Positions 9,817 through 18,148 of a stretch of 64,000 bases of DNA are shown here, piece after piece (the first letter of the stretch is position 1; every line of letters begins with the position of its first letter). Made by a program: the position numbers and the translations under genes. The notes below the pieces were generated by a model. The model was not told the origin of the DNA. It did no database searches and worked only from the letters and a program-made list of their open reading frames with translations. This DNA comes from Glaciecola sp049650345 (GTDB lineage: Bacteria > Pseudomonadota > Gammaproteobacteria > Enterobacterales > Alteromonadaceae), in NCBI GenBank assembly GCA_049650345.1, contig JBARZY010000084.1, positions 62,001-126,000 of the forward strand. The letters run 5' to 3'.

Positions 9817-11398
9817 AAGGTGACAACCGTTTATATTTTTTTCGCAATTTATTACGCAATATTATTGCAGTAACATTAAGTAAAAACACAATGAGTAGCA
9901 ACAACATACACGTCGCAAACATCAGTGATGAAACTTGTGACTCTGTTTGATTGTGAAATGCGCCGTCGTAAATAAACACCCCTAAATGCATAAACTGCCG
10001 TTCAAGGTGCACAAACGGAAATTCGCTATCAATGGGCAATGTAGGAGCAAATTTTACTGCTCCCACCAAAATAAGCGGTGCAACCTCACCTGCCGCTCGG
10101 GCAATCGCCAATATTACCCCAGTTAGCATGCCTGGGCTTGCCATTGGCACTACCACCTGCCGTATCGTTTCATATTTAGTCGCGCCAAGTGCAAGTGCCC
10201 CGGCGCGCAGATTATTCGGTACTCGGCTTAACCCTTCTTCTGTAGCCACTATCACCACCGGTAATGTCAAAATACCCATGGTCAGTGCAGCCCATAATAA
10301 GCCTGGCGCACCAAACGTAGGCGAAGGCAGAGTGCTGCTAAATAAAAGTTGGTCAATGGAGCCGCCAATAGCATAAACAAAGAAACCCAGTCCAAACACG
10401 CCATACACGACCGAAGGAACGGCTGCCATATTGCTAACACTGATACGAATAAATGTAGTTAGCTTGTTAGCCGGCGCATATTCGTGTAAGTAAATCGCCG
10501 CAATAATACCAAAAGGCGTCACGAATACAGCCATTAATATCACCATTAGCAATGTGCCAAAAATAGCAGGAAACACGCCTCCACTAGTCGCGGCTTGTTT
10601 TGGTGATTCACTTAAAAATTCAAATAAGCGCGAAAAGGTAAACTTAATGGTTTCGAACGCGCTTAAGGTATTCGGTTTATATAGCGACTGCACACTAATA
10701 ATAGGAATACTAACAAGCTGCTCATCCGCTAATTGCATTCGTACGGCGTATTGCTGTATTTGTTGATTAATAGTATTGGCATATTGTTGCCAGCGCGCGA
10801 ATTCTTCTAATTTGCGTGCAAATGCAGGCGTGTCAGCGCTGACTTTACGTTTGTTAAAACCATCTATTTCTTTGTGCAACGCTTGTAGCTTGTTCAACTG
10901 AATATCAGTGCGATTTGCCGACAAAGTATTTACCGTAGTCATTACGCTACTTAATTGCGATAAGGTAAACGGCTCCCCGTTTTCACCTAACAATGCATTT
11001 AAATGCCCAAGATATTTTTTACCCGCTTGTGTGGTCAACAAATACAAGTCATCAGCTTTATTTACACTCACCGTTGGCGTCAGTGTTTGAGCATTTAAAT
11101 ACTGCTTTGCTAATTTATTTTCGATGTTTTTTAATAAAGTACTGGCTGAATCATGACTCAGCACATAATTAACACGTGATGCCGTTGCCGTGTTTTCTGC
11201 AGGCATGTAAGTCACGATTTTGTATGTAGACATGGGCAAAAAATAGCGCCCCCCCTGAATACTCACAAACACAATTAAGCCAAAGAGGATAATAAGCAAA
11301 CTGATACACGCCAACATTGCAGTCATTTCTACCAACGAGTGCTGTAATTTGTTTTTAAAATAATGCGGTAGCCACTTTGCGATATTCATATTATCCAT
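9809..11398 (-). CDS. pstA: Phosphate ABC transporter permease PstA (long form)
   Basis: Permease subunit of about 529 residues. The C-terminal half has the BPD_transp_1 fold with the EAA-type loop RAGALALGATKYETIRQVVVP. PstA proteins are often about 300 residues; the extra length is a large loop after the first membrane helix (about 40-250) that should face the periplasm. Two close starts are possible: ATG at 11398, overlapping pstC by eight bases, or ATG at 11389, one base past the pstC stop. The former is used here. Confidence 0.93.
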   Translation of the reverse strand: MDNMNIAKWLPHYFKNKLQHSLVEMTAMLACISLLIILFGLIVFVSIQGGRYFLPMSTYKIVTYMPAENTATASRVNYVLSHDSASTLLKNIENKLAKQYLNAQTLTPTVSVNKADDLYLLTTQAGKKYLGHLNALLGENGEPFTLSQLSSVMTTVNTLSANRTDIQLNKLQALHKEIDGFNKRKVSADTPAFARKLEEFARWQQYANTINQQIQQYAVRMQLADEQLVSIPIISVQSLYKPNTLSAFETIKFTFSRLFEFLSESPKQAATSGGVFPAIFGTLLMVILMAVFVTPFGIIAAIYLHEYAPANKLTTFIRISVSNMAAVPSVVYGVFGLGFFVYAIGGSIDQLLFSSTLPSPTFGAPGLLWAALTMGILTLPVVIVATEEGLSRVPNNLRAGALALGATKYETIRQVVVPMASPGMLTGVILAIARAAGEVAPLILVGAVKFAPTLPIDSEFPFVHLERQFMHLGVFIYDGAFHNQTESQVSSLMFATCMLLLLIVFLLNVTAIILRNKLRKKYKRLSPYV

Positions 11399-13553
11399 TC
11401 CGCTGCATTTTGCGTTTGAGGAGCGACGCAATGGTGTTAATAATGAATGTAAATACAAACAAAATTGCCGCAGTTAAAAACAGCACGTGGTAAAGCGTTG
11501 AATCTAGCTGCGCTTCCTGTAATTCAATCGCTAGGTTAGAGGTAAGAGTGCGTAAACCTGAAAACAAATCCCAATCGGCAATAGGTGTATTACCGGTAAC
11601 CATTAATACAATCATCGTTTCGCCAAAAGCACGGCCAAAACCCAACATGATAGCTGAAATAATACTGGGTAAAGCAACAACTAGTACCACTTTAAACAAG
11701 GTTTGTACTGGCGTTGCGCCGAGCGCAAAAGCGGCTTGCTTGACCCCATCAGGCACCTCGTATAGCGCATCATCAATAAGGGTATAAATAGTAGGCGCAA
11801 TTGCAATACCCAACGCAACCGACACTACTACCGCTGTTTTTGACAACGTAAATGTTGAGAGCATGTGTACGGCATTATCGCCGTGTGAAAACATGTTTAA
11901 TTCAAAATATAAAGCGCTCAGCACAAATATCATCACTAACGCCAATATAAATACCAAGCCATTAAGCATAAGTTGCCAATGTTTCAATTCTGTTTCAGCA
12001 ATAATGGGCTGCATGTAATTGTGCGCTACTGCCATCATTAGTATTACGGCCGGCAACATAACAATTACCACAAAAATTCCCTGCATGTATTGTTGTGCAA
12101 AGGGAGCAATCCACACGGCTGCAATAAAGCCAATAATCACTGACGGAATTGCTTCTAACATTTCAATGATGGGTTTGATTGCCCCCCGCACCCTAGCACT
12201 TGCAAAATAAGCAGTATAAATTGCCGCTCCAAGCGCCAAGGGAATGGCCACTACCAATGCCAATAATGACGCCTTTAAGCTGCCCATGATTAACGGTACA
12301 ACACTGTACTTTGCAGCTTGATAGTCAGACGACATTGAGGTTTGCCAAATGTATTGAGGGGCCTCGTAACCGGCGTATATATTTTTACCAAATAGAGTTT
12401 CAGTACTCGTCATGCCCGCCAAATTGCTTGTTTCATAGTATGAATAACCATTTGGCGTGACCGCGACTAATTCTCCACGAGAGTAGTACACCTGCAAAAA
12501 CTGTGGAAGTAAACCACTGGAGGTCATACTATCGCCGGTAACGCTGTTTACAATCAACAGCTTGTTTTGATTAAACGACACTACAATAGCGTTGTGTTGA
12601 GAATCTAAGTGATACGCCGCAATCGGCTTTTGCATCACCTGCGCGTTCGCATCGGTTTCTGTAAGGGGGGCAAAATCCATTGGGAAATCACTGAAAAAGT
12701 GCTCTTTTATCACAAATCGGCCACTGGCGTTGTATACATTATACTTGTGAAAGCCACTATTGACCGAAACAATCACTTCCAATGAATTGGCCAGCACATC
12801 TATTTGTTTGACTTCGGAACTAAGTGAGATTTCCTGCAGGCGCTCCTGAGTTTTGTTAAACATGCTAAGTGTTTGCTTATGTGCCGTAATAACTTGATTA
12901 AACTTCATAATTGGAGCAATCACATCAACATTGATAAAACGCTGTACCACTGGGGCTGATAAATCTGTTAGTTCATGCCAAAATGCTAATACATCAGAAC
13001 CTTGATGCTTGGCAACAAACAAGCGATCATCTTGAAAACGAACTAGCCACGGCGAATCTGGATCGAAGCGCGTAAAATCAACAGGTAAAGAAAATGAACC
13101 CCGTAAACTAAGTCCATACTCGGCCTTCTTACTTATTTCATAGAGCTCGAATAAGCCGCGTTCACTTACCGTGGCCAATAAGTTTTGTTGATTACCTACA
13201 ATTCCTATTACTTGTTTATTGCATTGAGTAATAAACTTTCTACTTCTGTCGGCACTATTGTTAGCTAAAGAAGATAAGGGCTTGAGTGCAATGCTACAGC
13301 CTTCAGAATGGATACTTACCCACTCTCCGTTTATATCTAACACGCCAATACTAGTAGCCGCGTCGTTGTCAGCAATACTGTATTTAAATTCAAAAGCAGG
13401 AGACTGAAATAATGGCGCGGCATTATAAAGAATGTGAAAAATAAGGGTAGCAAACGTGGCAAGCACCAAAAAGCCAAATACGCCCACCATTCGACCGAAA
13501 GCATAATCTCGACGTACACGTTTTGCATCTATTTGCTTAGTTTTGCTTTTCAT
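11391..13553 (-). CDS. pstC: Phosphate ABC transporter permease PstC (long form)
   Basis: Permease subunit of 720 residues, first gene of the pst operon. One N-terminal membrane helix (about 22-46) is followed by roughly 370 residues without helices that look like a beta-rich periplasmic domain, then the permease core with the loop KQAAFALGATPVQTLFKVVLVVA. Long PstC proteins of this kind occur in marine gammaproteobacteria. No phosphate-binding protein gene (pstS) precedes it: the next gene upstream is divergent. No pair of PhoB-like 7-base repeats was seen by eye in the upstream gap. Confidence 0.93.
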   Translation of the reverse strand: MKSKTKQIDAKRVRRDYAFGRMVGVFGFLVLATFATLIFHILYNAAPLFQSPAFEFKYSIADNDAATSIGVLDINGEWVSIHSEGCSIALKPLSSLANNSADRSRKFITQCNKQVIGIVGNQQNLLATVSERGLFELYEISKKAEYGLSLRGSFSLPVDFTRFDPDSPWLVRFQDDRLFVAKHQGSDVLAFWHELTDLSAPVVQRFINVDVIAPIMKFNQVITAHKQTLSMFNKTQERLQEISLSSEVKQIDVLANSLEVIVSVNSGFHKYNVYNASGRFVIKEHFFSDFPMDFAPLTETDANAQVMQKPIAAYHLDSQHNAIVVSFNQNKLLIVNSVTGDSMTSSGLLPQFLQVYYSRGELVAVTPNGYSYYETSNLAGMTSTETLFGKNIYAGYEAPQYIWQTSMSSDYQAAKYSVVPLIMGSLKASLLALVVAIPLALGAAIYTAYFASARVRGAIKPIIEMLEAIPSVIIGFIAAVWIAPFAQQYMQGIFVVIVMLPAVILMMAVAHNYMQPIIAETELKHWQLMLNGLVFILALVMIFVLSALYFELNMFSHGDNAVHMLSTFTLSKTAVVVSVALGIAIAPTIYTLIDDALYEVPDGVKQAAFALGATPVQTLFKVVLVVALPSIISAIMLGFGRAFGETMIVLMVTGNTPIADWDLFSGLRTLTSNLAIELQEAQLDSTLYHVLFLTAAILFVFTFIINTIASLLKRKMQRNG

Positions 13554-13645
13554 TTCTTGGTTTTAATATTAGATTCATAATGTTGCAACGTTTCTGCGAT
13601 AATAAAGCACTTACAGGTGCACAAATCAACAAAAAGGTATTACTC
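13554..13645. promoter_or_regulatory. Divergent promoter gap between pstC and the gcvR-like gene
   Basis: This 92-base gap must drive pstC leftward and the ACT-domain gene rightward. The likely ribosome site of the rightward gene is AAGG just before ATG 13646. I searched by eye for CTGTCAT-type PhoB boxes in both orientations and saw none. Confidence 0.4.
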
Positions 13646-14152
13646 ATGCATGCAATGGTTTTAAGTATTATAGGCAAAGATAAACCCGGTTTAGTCGATG
13701 ATGTTGCAAAAGCGGTGGCAAAAGCGCAAGGCAATTGGCTGAAAAGTAGCTTTTGTCATTTGTCTGGGCATTTTGCAGGCTTTGTTGAAATAATGCTACC
13801 ACAAGCGCAGCAAAACACTCTGATTAAAGATTGTCATGCTTTGTCTGACTTACAAATAACGTTGATGCCCGCAAATACACCTGAGCAGAAAACGGCTAGC
13901 GCATTGCATATTAGTGTCACGGGTAACGATCGCCAAGGCATTGTGAGCGATGTTACGGGTGCATTGCGTCAATTTGATGTCAACATAGTAGAATTAGCAA
14001 CTCAGTGCAAAAGTGCTCCGAATTGGGGCAGTCCTATGTTTAGCGCAAAACTGAAAATAGAAATACCGCTTACACTGGAAGCTGATTTGCTAAAAGAGGC
14101 GGTTGAAAACATTGCCGACGACTTAATGGTAGACATTTCAGAGGCGGAGTAA
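13646..14152 (+). CDS. GcvR-like ACT-domain regulator
   Basis: Protein of 168 residues made of two ACT domains: LSIIGKDKPGLVDDVAKAVAKA at the start and ISVTGNDRQGIVSDVTGALRQF from about residue 87. This is the architecture of GcvR, which in E. coli binds glycine and antagonises GcvA at the glycine cleavage operon. The start at 13646 follows AAAAAGG; an upstream in-frame ATG at 13580 would add 22 residues of no recognisable fold and overlap the promoter gap. The gcv genes are not in this window, so the target is inferred from the family only. Confidence 0.8.
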   Translation: MHAMVLSIIGKDKPGLVDDVAKAVAKAQGNWLKSSFCHLSGHFAGFVEIMLPQAQQNTLIKDCHALSDLQITLMPANTPEQKTASALHISVTGNDRQGIVSDVTGALRQFDVNIVELATQCKSAPNWGSPMFSAKLKIEIPLTLEADLLKEAVENIADDLMVDISEAE

Positions 14153-14230
14153 GCGCTACATAACACCGATATTAGACACCGTCGTAAATAATGAATTGCA
14201 ATAACATTGTAAAACTGGAAAAAAGTAACT

Positions 14231-16291
14231 ATGAGTATGATGTACTTCCCAAAGGAAATAAGTTGGTTGTCCTTCAACGAGCGCGTATTGCAAGAGGCTG
14301 AAGACGCAAATACACCTTTGATAGAGCGAATTCGATTTTTAGGGATTTACAGTAACAACCTTGACGAATTTTATCGTGTTCGCGTAGCCGACGTAAAACG
14401 CCAAATTACCATTTCACAAAACGAAGAAGACACCGCTACTGCCGAGACACTGATCGCCTTGTTAGGGCGTATTCAACAGAAGGTTCGAAAACTATCGGCC
14501 AAGTTTGCTCGCATTCATGGACAAATAACCAAAGAACTGACCCGTTACAACATTCATATTCTTACTTATAATCAGTTATCAGAAAACCAAGCTAAGTGGG
14601 TTAGCGATTTCTTTAGGAACCATGTATTACTGCATGTTGCGCCTATTCTTCTAGATAATAAGGTGCAACTTATCCAGCGTTTAAACGACAGTTCAGTGTA
14701 TTTAGACGTGGCGTTGTATCGTCCTGGCAAAAATACCAAGTACGCGGTGGTCGAAATACCGACCAATGCCACCAGTCGATTTGTACTGCTGCCTGCAGAG
14801 AAAACGCGCAAGAAAAAACAAATTATCTTGCTCGATGACATCATCAAATTATGTATACATGAAATATTCAAAGGATTTGTAAAATTTGAATCAGCAGAAG
14901 CGTATTCATTTAAAATCACCCGCGACGCCGAATATTCAATCAACGACGAAATTGATGAAAGTTATGTTGAAAAAATGTCTGAAAGTATGAAACAACGCTT
15001 AATTGCCGAGCCTGTTAGAATCATTCATGATTCAGGTATGCCTGAAGAAATGATTTCAGATTTACGTAAACGCTTGCGCATATCGTCGACAGACACCATT
15101 CAATCAGCGGGACATTATCGAAACTTTAAGGACTTTATTGGCTTTCCAAATCCTGGGCGCGCGTATTTAGAAAATACCCCGTTAAGAAAAATAAAGAGCA
15201 AAGCGTTTGTTGAACATGACACCGTTTTTGAAGCCATCGATAAACAAGATATTTTATTGTATTACCCATACCATGATTTTTTACATTTTACCGAGTTTGT
15301 GCGTCAAGCTGCTTTCGACCCAATGGTGAAACACATTCGCTTAAACATTTATCGCGTGGCATCTCAATCACGCATTATAAGTTCGTTAGTAGATGCCGTT
15401 GATAATGGTAAAAAAGTGACCGTTGTGGTTGAGCTGCGAGCGCGTTTCGATGAAGAAAACAACATTGCCTGGTCAAAGCGAATGACCGATGCTGGCATAA
15501 AAGTTGTATTGGGTAACCCTAGTATTAAGATTCATAGTAAGTTGTGTATTGTTACCCGTGAAGAGCGCGGTAAAATTAGACATTACTCGCACTTTGGCAC
15601 CGGAAATTTTAACGAAAAAACCGCGAAAATATACACCGACTTGTCGCTTTTTACGTGTAATGAAGAAATGGCACTTGAAGGCATTCAGGTGTTTGACATG
15701 ATTCAAAATCCCTACCGTAAAATTCGCTTCAATCATTTACAAGTCTCGCCAATTAATGCAAGAAGCAAAATTCAATCCTTAATCCGTCAAGAAATTCAAC
15801 GCAGCACAGAAGGATGTTTTGCCCGTATTACAATAAAAATTAATAACTTGGTTGACCAAGAGTTGATTGACGATTTATACCGAGCATCGCAAGCGGGTGT
15901 AAAAGTACGCGCTATTATTAGAGGAATGTGTGGATTAATACCTGGCATTCCTGGGCGCAGTGACAATATAGAAGTCATTAGCATCGTGGACCGGTTTTTA
16001 GAACACCCGCGCATTATGGTGTTTGAAAACGGCGGTGACAGCAAAGTATTTATATCGTCTGCTGACTGGATGACGCGAAACATGGATTATAGAATTGAAG
16101 TTGGTTGCCCGGTTTATTCCGCCGATGCCAAACAAATGATTGCCGACTTACTAGAACTGCAGTTTCAAGATACCCTCAAAGCTCGTGTAATAGATGCGGA
16201 ACAAACCAACGAATATGTTAAACGCGGTAACCGCAAAAAACTGCGCTCGCAAATTCAGATTCATCAATATTTAAGTAAACGAGAAGGCTAA
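14231..16291 (+). CDS. ppk1: Polyphosphate kinase 1
   Basis: Synthesises polyphosphate from ATP reversibly; 686 residues, close to the E. coli enzyme. The order is N-domain (NERVLQEAEDANTPLIERIRFLGIYSNNLDEF region), head domain, and two phospholipase D-like catalytic domains. The phospho-acceptor histidine is His435 in KIHSKLC, the same number as in E. coli, and SADWMTRNMDYRIEV lies in the C2 domain. The exopolyphosphatase gene follows after four bases, so synthesis and breakdown are encoded in one operon next to the phosphate transport genes. Confidence 0.97.
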   Translation: MSMMYFPKEISWLSFNERVLQEAEDANTPLIERIRFLGIYSNNLDEFYRVRVADVKRQITISQNEEDTATAETLIALLGRIQQKVRKLSAKFARIHGQITKELTRYNIHILTYNQLSENQAKWVSDFFRNHVLLHVAPILLDNKVQLIQRLNDSSVYLDVALYRPGKNTKYAVVEIPTNATSRFVLLPAEKTRKKKQIILLDDIIKLCIHEIFKGFVKFESAEAYSFKITRDAEYSINDEIDESYVEKMSESMKQRLIAEPVRIIHDSGMPEEMISDLRKRLRISSTDTIQSAGHYRNFKDFIGFPNPGRAYLENTPLRKIKSKAFVEHDTVFEAIDKQDILLYYPYHDFLHFTEFVRQAAFDPMVKHIRLNIYRVASQSRIISSLVDAVDNGKKVTVVVELRARFDEENNIAWSKRMTDAGIKVVLGNPSIKIHSKLCIVTREERGKIRHYSHFGTGNFNEKTAKIYTDLSLFTCNEEMALEGIQVFDMIQNPYRKIRFNHLQVSPINARSKIQSLIRQEIQRSTEGCFARITIKINNLVDQELIDDLYRASQAGVKVRAIIRGMCGLIPGIPGRSDNIEVISIVDRFLEHPRIMVFENGGDSKVFISSADWMTRNMDYRIEVGCPVYSADAKQMIADLLELQFQDTLKARVIDAEQTNEYVKRGNRKKLRSQIQIHQYLSKREG

Positions 16292-16295
16292 AAGT

Positions 16296-17825
16296 TTGAG
16301 TGACTTGTACAAGGTATTTGATGATAGTCAGCAGCGAAAATCTGAGCTTTACGCGGCCCTTGATATGGGCTCAAATAGTTTTCATTTAGTGGTCGCTAGG
16401 GTAGTTGCTGATGCGGTGCAAATTGTAAGTAAGGTCAAGCAAAAGGTACGCCTCGCCGAGGGTTTAGATAGTGATCACATCCTATCAGACGAAGCTATTG
16501 TCAGAGGCGTGAAAACCTTGGAAAGTATGCAAGAAGCTCTACAAGGTGTAGACCCCAGCGCGATGAGGATTGTTGCAACCCACACTTTACGCCGAGCAAA
16601 AAATGCTCGAGCCTTTTTACGCGCGGCGAAAAAAGTCTTTCCGTATCCCATAGAAATCATCTCGGGCAGTGAAGAAGCGCGGTTAATTTTTGTAGGCGTA
16701 GGCAGCCATCAAGCTAATCCCGGCGAAAAACTAGTATTTGACATTGGTGGTGGTTCAACTGAATTTGCATTGGGTCAAGGTACTGATGCAAGCATGTGTA
16801 AAAGCCTGCAAATGGGCTGCGTAGTATACAACCAAAGGTACTTTAGTAATGGCGATATTAATAAGAAAAACACCTCAGACGCAATTACTGCAGCGAAGGT
16901 TGAACTTGAAATAGTTGCAGGCAAACTAAAAAATTGTGCATGGCAACATACTATTGCCAGTTCAGGGACTGCTCGTTCTGTTTGCGCGAGTATAAATCTC
17001 AATTTGCAACAATCGATCGATACTCCTGTCTCTTATTCACAGCTTCAACAGCTTTTACATCAATGCATAAAAGCAAGCCATTACACAAACCTTAACTTTG
17101 ATGGACTGAGTGACGATAGAAAGCCTGTTTTTGTGGCAGGTCTATGTATTCTTCTAGCTATTTATGAATCTCTGCAGCTTAATCATATTACCTTTAGTGA
17201 AGCCGCCTTACGGGAAGGTGTGATCTACGAATTACAGCCAACTCATAGCTCACAAAATGTGCGGGTACGAACTGCTCAAAGTTTAGCGACGCGGTACGAC
17301 GTTGATACTACCTTTGCGCATAAAGTGCTGACCACGAGCATGCATATATTTGATAGCGTGTCCGTACCGTGGGAATTGAATTTACCCCATCACAGGCACT
17401 TGTTGGGTTGGTCAGCCCTATTACACGAAGTAGGCCTTCATATTAATTCTAGAAGTCTACAAAAGCATTCCAGTTACGTGTTGCTTAATTCCGAATTGCC
17501 CGGTTTTAACCAAGACCAACAAAGCATCATTGCGCAACTTGTTCGCTATCATCGGAAAAAAGTAAAATGGGATGACATCTCACAAGAGTCATCCATTGAG
17601 CATCAACAACTTTGTTATTTATTGGCAATACTTCGTATCAGTGTATTGTTAAATATAAACAGGCACAAAATGAATATGCCAGCTTTTTCAGTAAAAGCTG
17701 AGGCGAATAGCCTTTACCTAAAGTTTGAAGCAGAATGGTTTAGCTTGTCACCTTTGTTGTTAGCCGATTTAACAAAAGAAAATACGTATTTAAAAGCGCT
17801 AGACATAAATTTGTCGATTTTATAA
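16296..17825 (+). CDS. ppx: Exopolyphosphatase (Ppx/GppA family)
   Basis: Releases phosphate from polyphosphate ends; 509 residues. The ASKHA phosphate-binding loop is ALDMGSNSFHLVVARV near residue 22, the second phosphate loop is VFDIGGGSTEFALG, and the C-terminal half has an HD-like helical domain (LLHEVGLHI, RYHRKK). The start is TTG at 16296, preceded by GAGAAGG. Length and position after ppk1 favour Ppx over GppA, though the activities overlap in this family. Confidence 0.93.
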   Translation: MSDLYKVFDDSQQRKSELYAALDMGSNSFHLVVARVVADAVQIVSKVKQKVRLAEGLDSDHILSDEAIVRGVKTLESMQEALQGVDPSAMRIVATHTLRRAKNARAFLRAAKKVFPYPIEIISGSEEARLIFVGVGSHQANPGEKLVFDIGGGSTEFALGQGTDASMCKSLQMGCVVYNQRYFSNGDINKKNTSDAITAAKVELEIVAGKLKNCAWQHTIASSGTARSVCASINLNLQQSIDTPVSYSQLQQLLHQCIKASHYTNLNFDGLSDDRKPVFVAGLCILLAIYESLQLNHITFSEAALREGVIYELQPTHSSQNVRVRTAQSLATRYDVDTTFAHKVLTTSMHIFDSVSVPWELNLPHHRHLLGWSALLHEVGLHINSRSLQKHSSYVLLNSELPGFNQDQQSIIAQLVRYHRKKVKWDDISQESSIEHQQLCYLLAILRISVLLNINRHKMNMPAFSVKAEANSLYLKFEAEWFSLSPLLLADLTKENTYLKALDINLSIL

Positions 17826-18148
17826 CCACAACGATTAATCAATGAATTTTGTACTTATGTTATAAAGTTACACATAAGGTCACTCCCCTGTACGTATTAA
17901 TTTTAGCGGGCTGATCACACAAAAATATTTCAATTTTGTGATTTGTTGCAATTATTTTGTAATTATTACAATAATTTTTTGAACTATTTTAGAATCCTTT
18001 GAACATTAAGTTGACCGCGCCATACTCTTGCGTTTAATATCAAGGGGAGAACAAAATCTCGATATATACTAAAAATCGTAAAACGGTATCCAAAAACCGT
18101 ATAAAACGATTATATTCACTATTATCTAGTGGTCTAGGGAGACTAAAA
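17826..18148 (+). promoter_or_regulatory. Upstream region of the TonB-dependent receptor
   Basis: This 323-base gap holds no ORF of note. It contains a perfect 15-base palindrome TTGTAATTATTACAA at 17957-17971, a plausible promoter (TTGACC at 18011-18016, 16-base spacer, TTTAAT at 18033-18038), and an imperfect inverted pair ACGGT/ACCGT near 18076-18100. GGGAG lies just ahead of the receptor ATG. The palindrome is a candidate operator; no regulator can be named. Confidence 0.45.

Noticed and set aside
17826..18148. Small ORF after AAGGGGAGA near 18042
   Set aside because: A good ribosome-like motif is present but no start codon follows at a usable distance.
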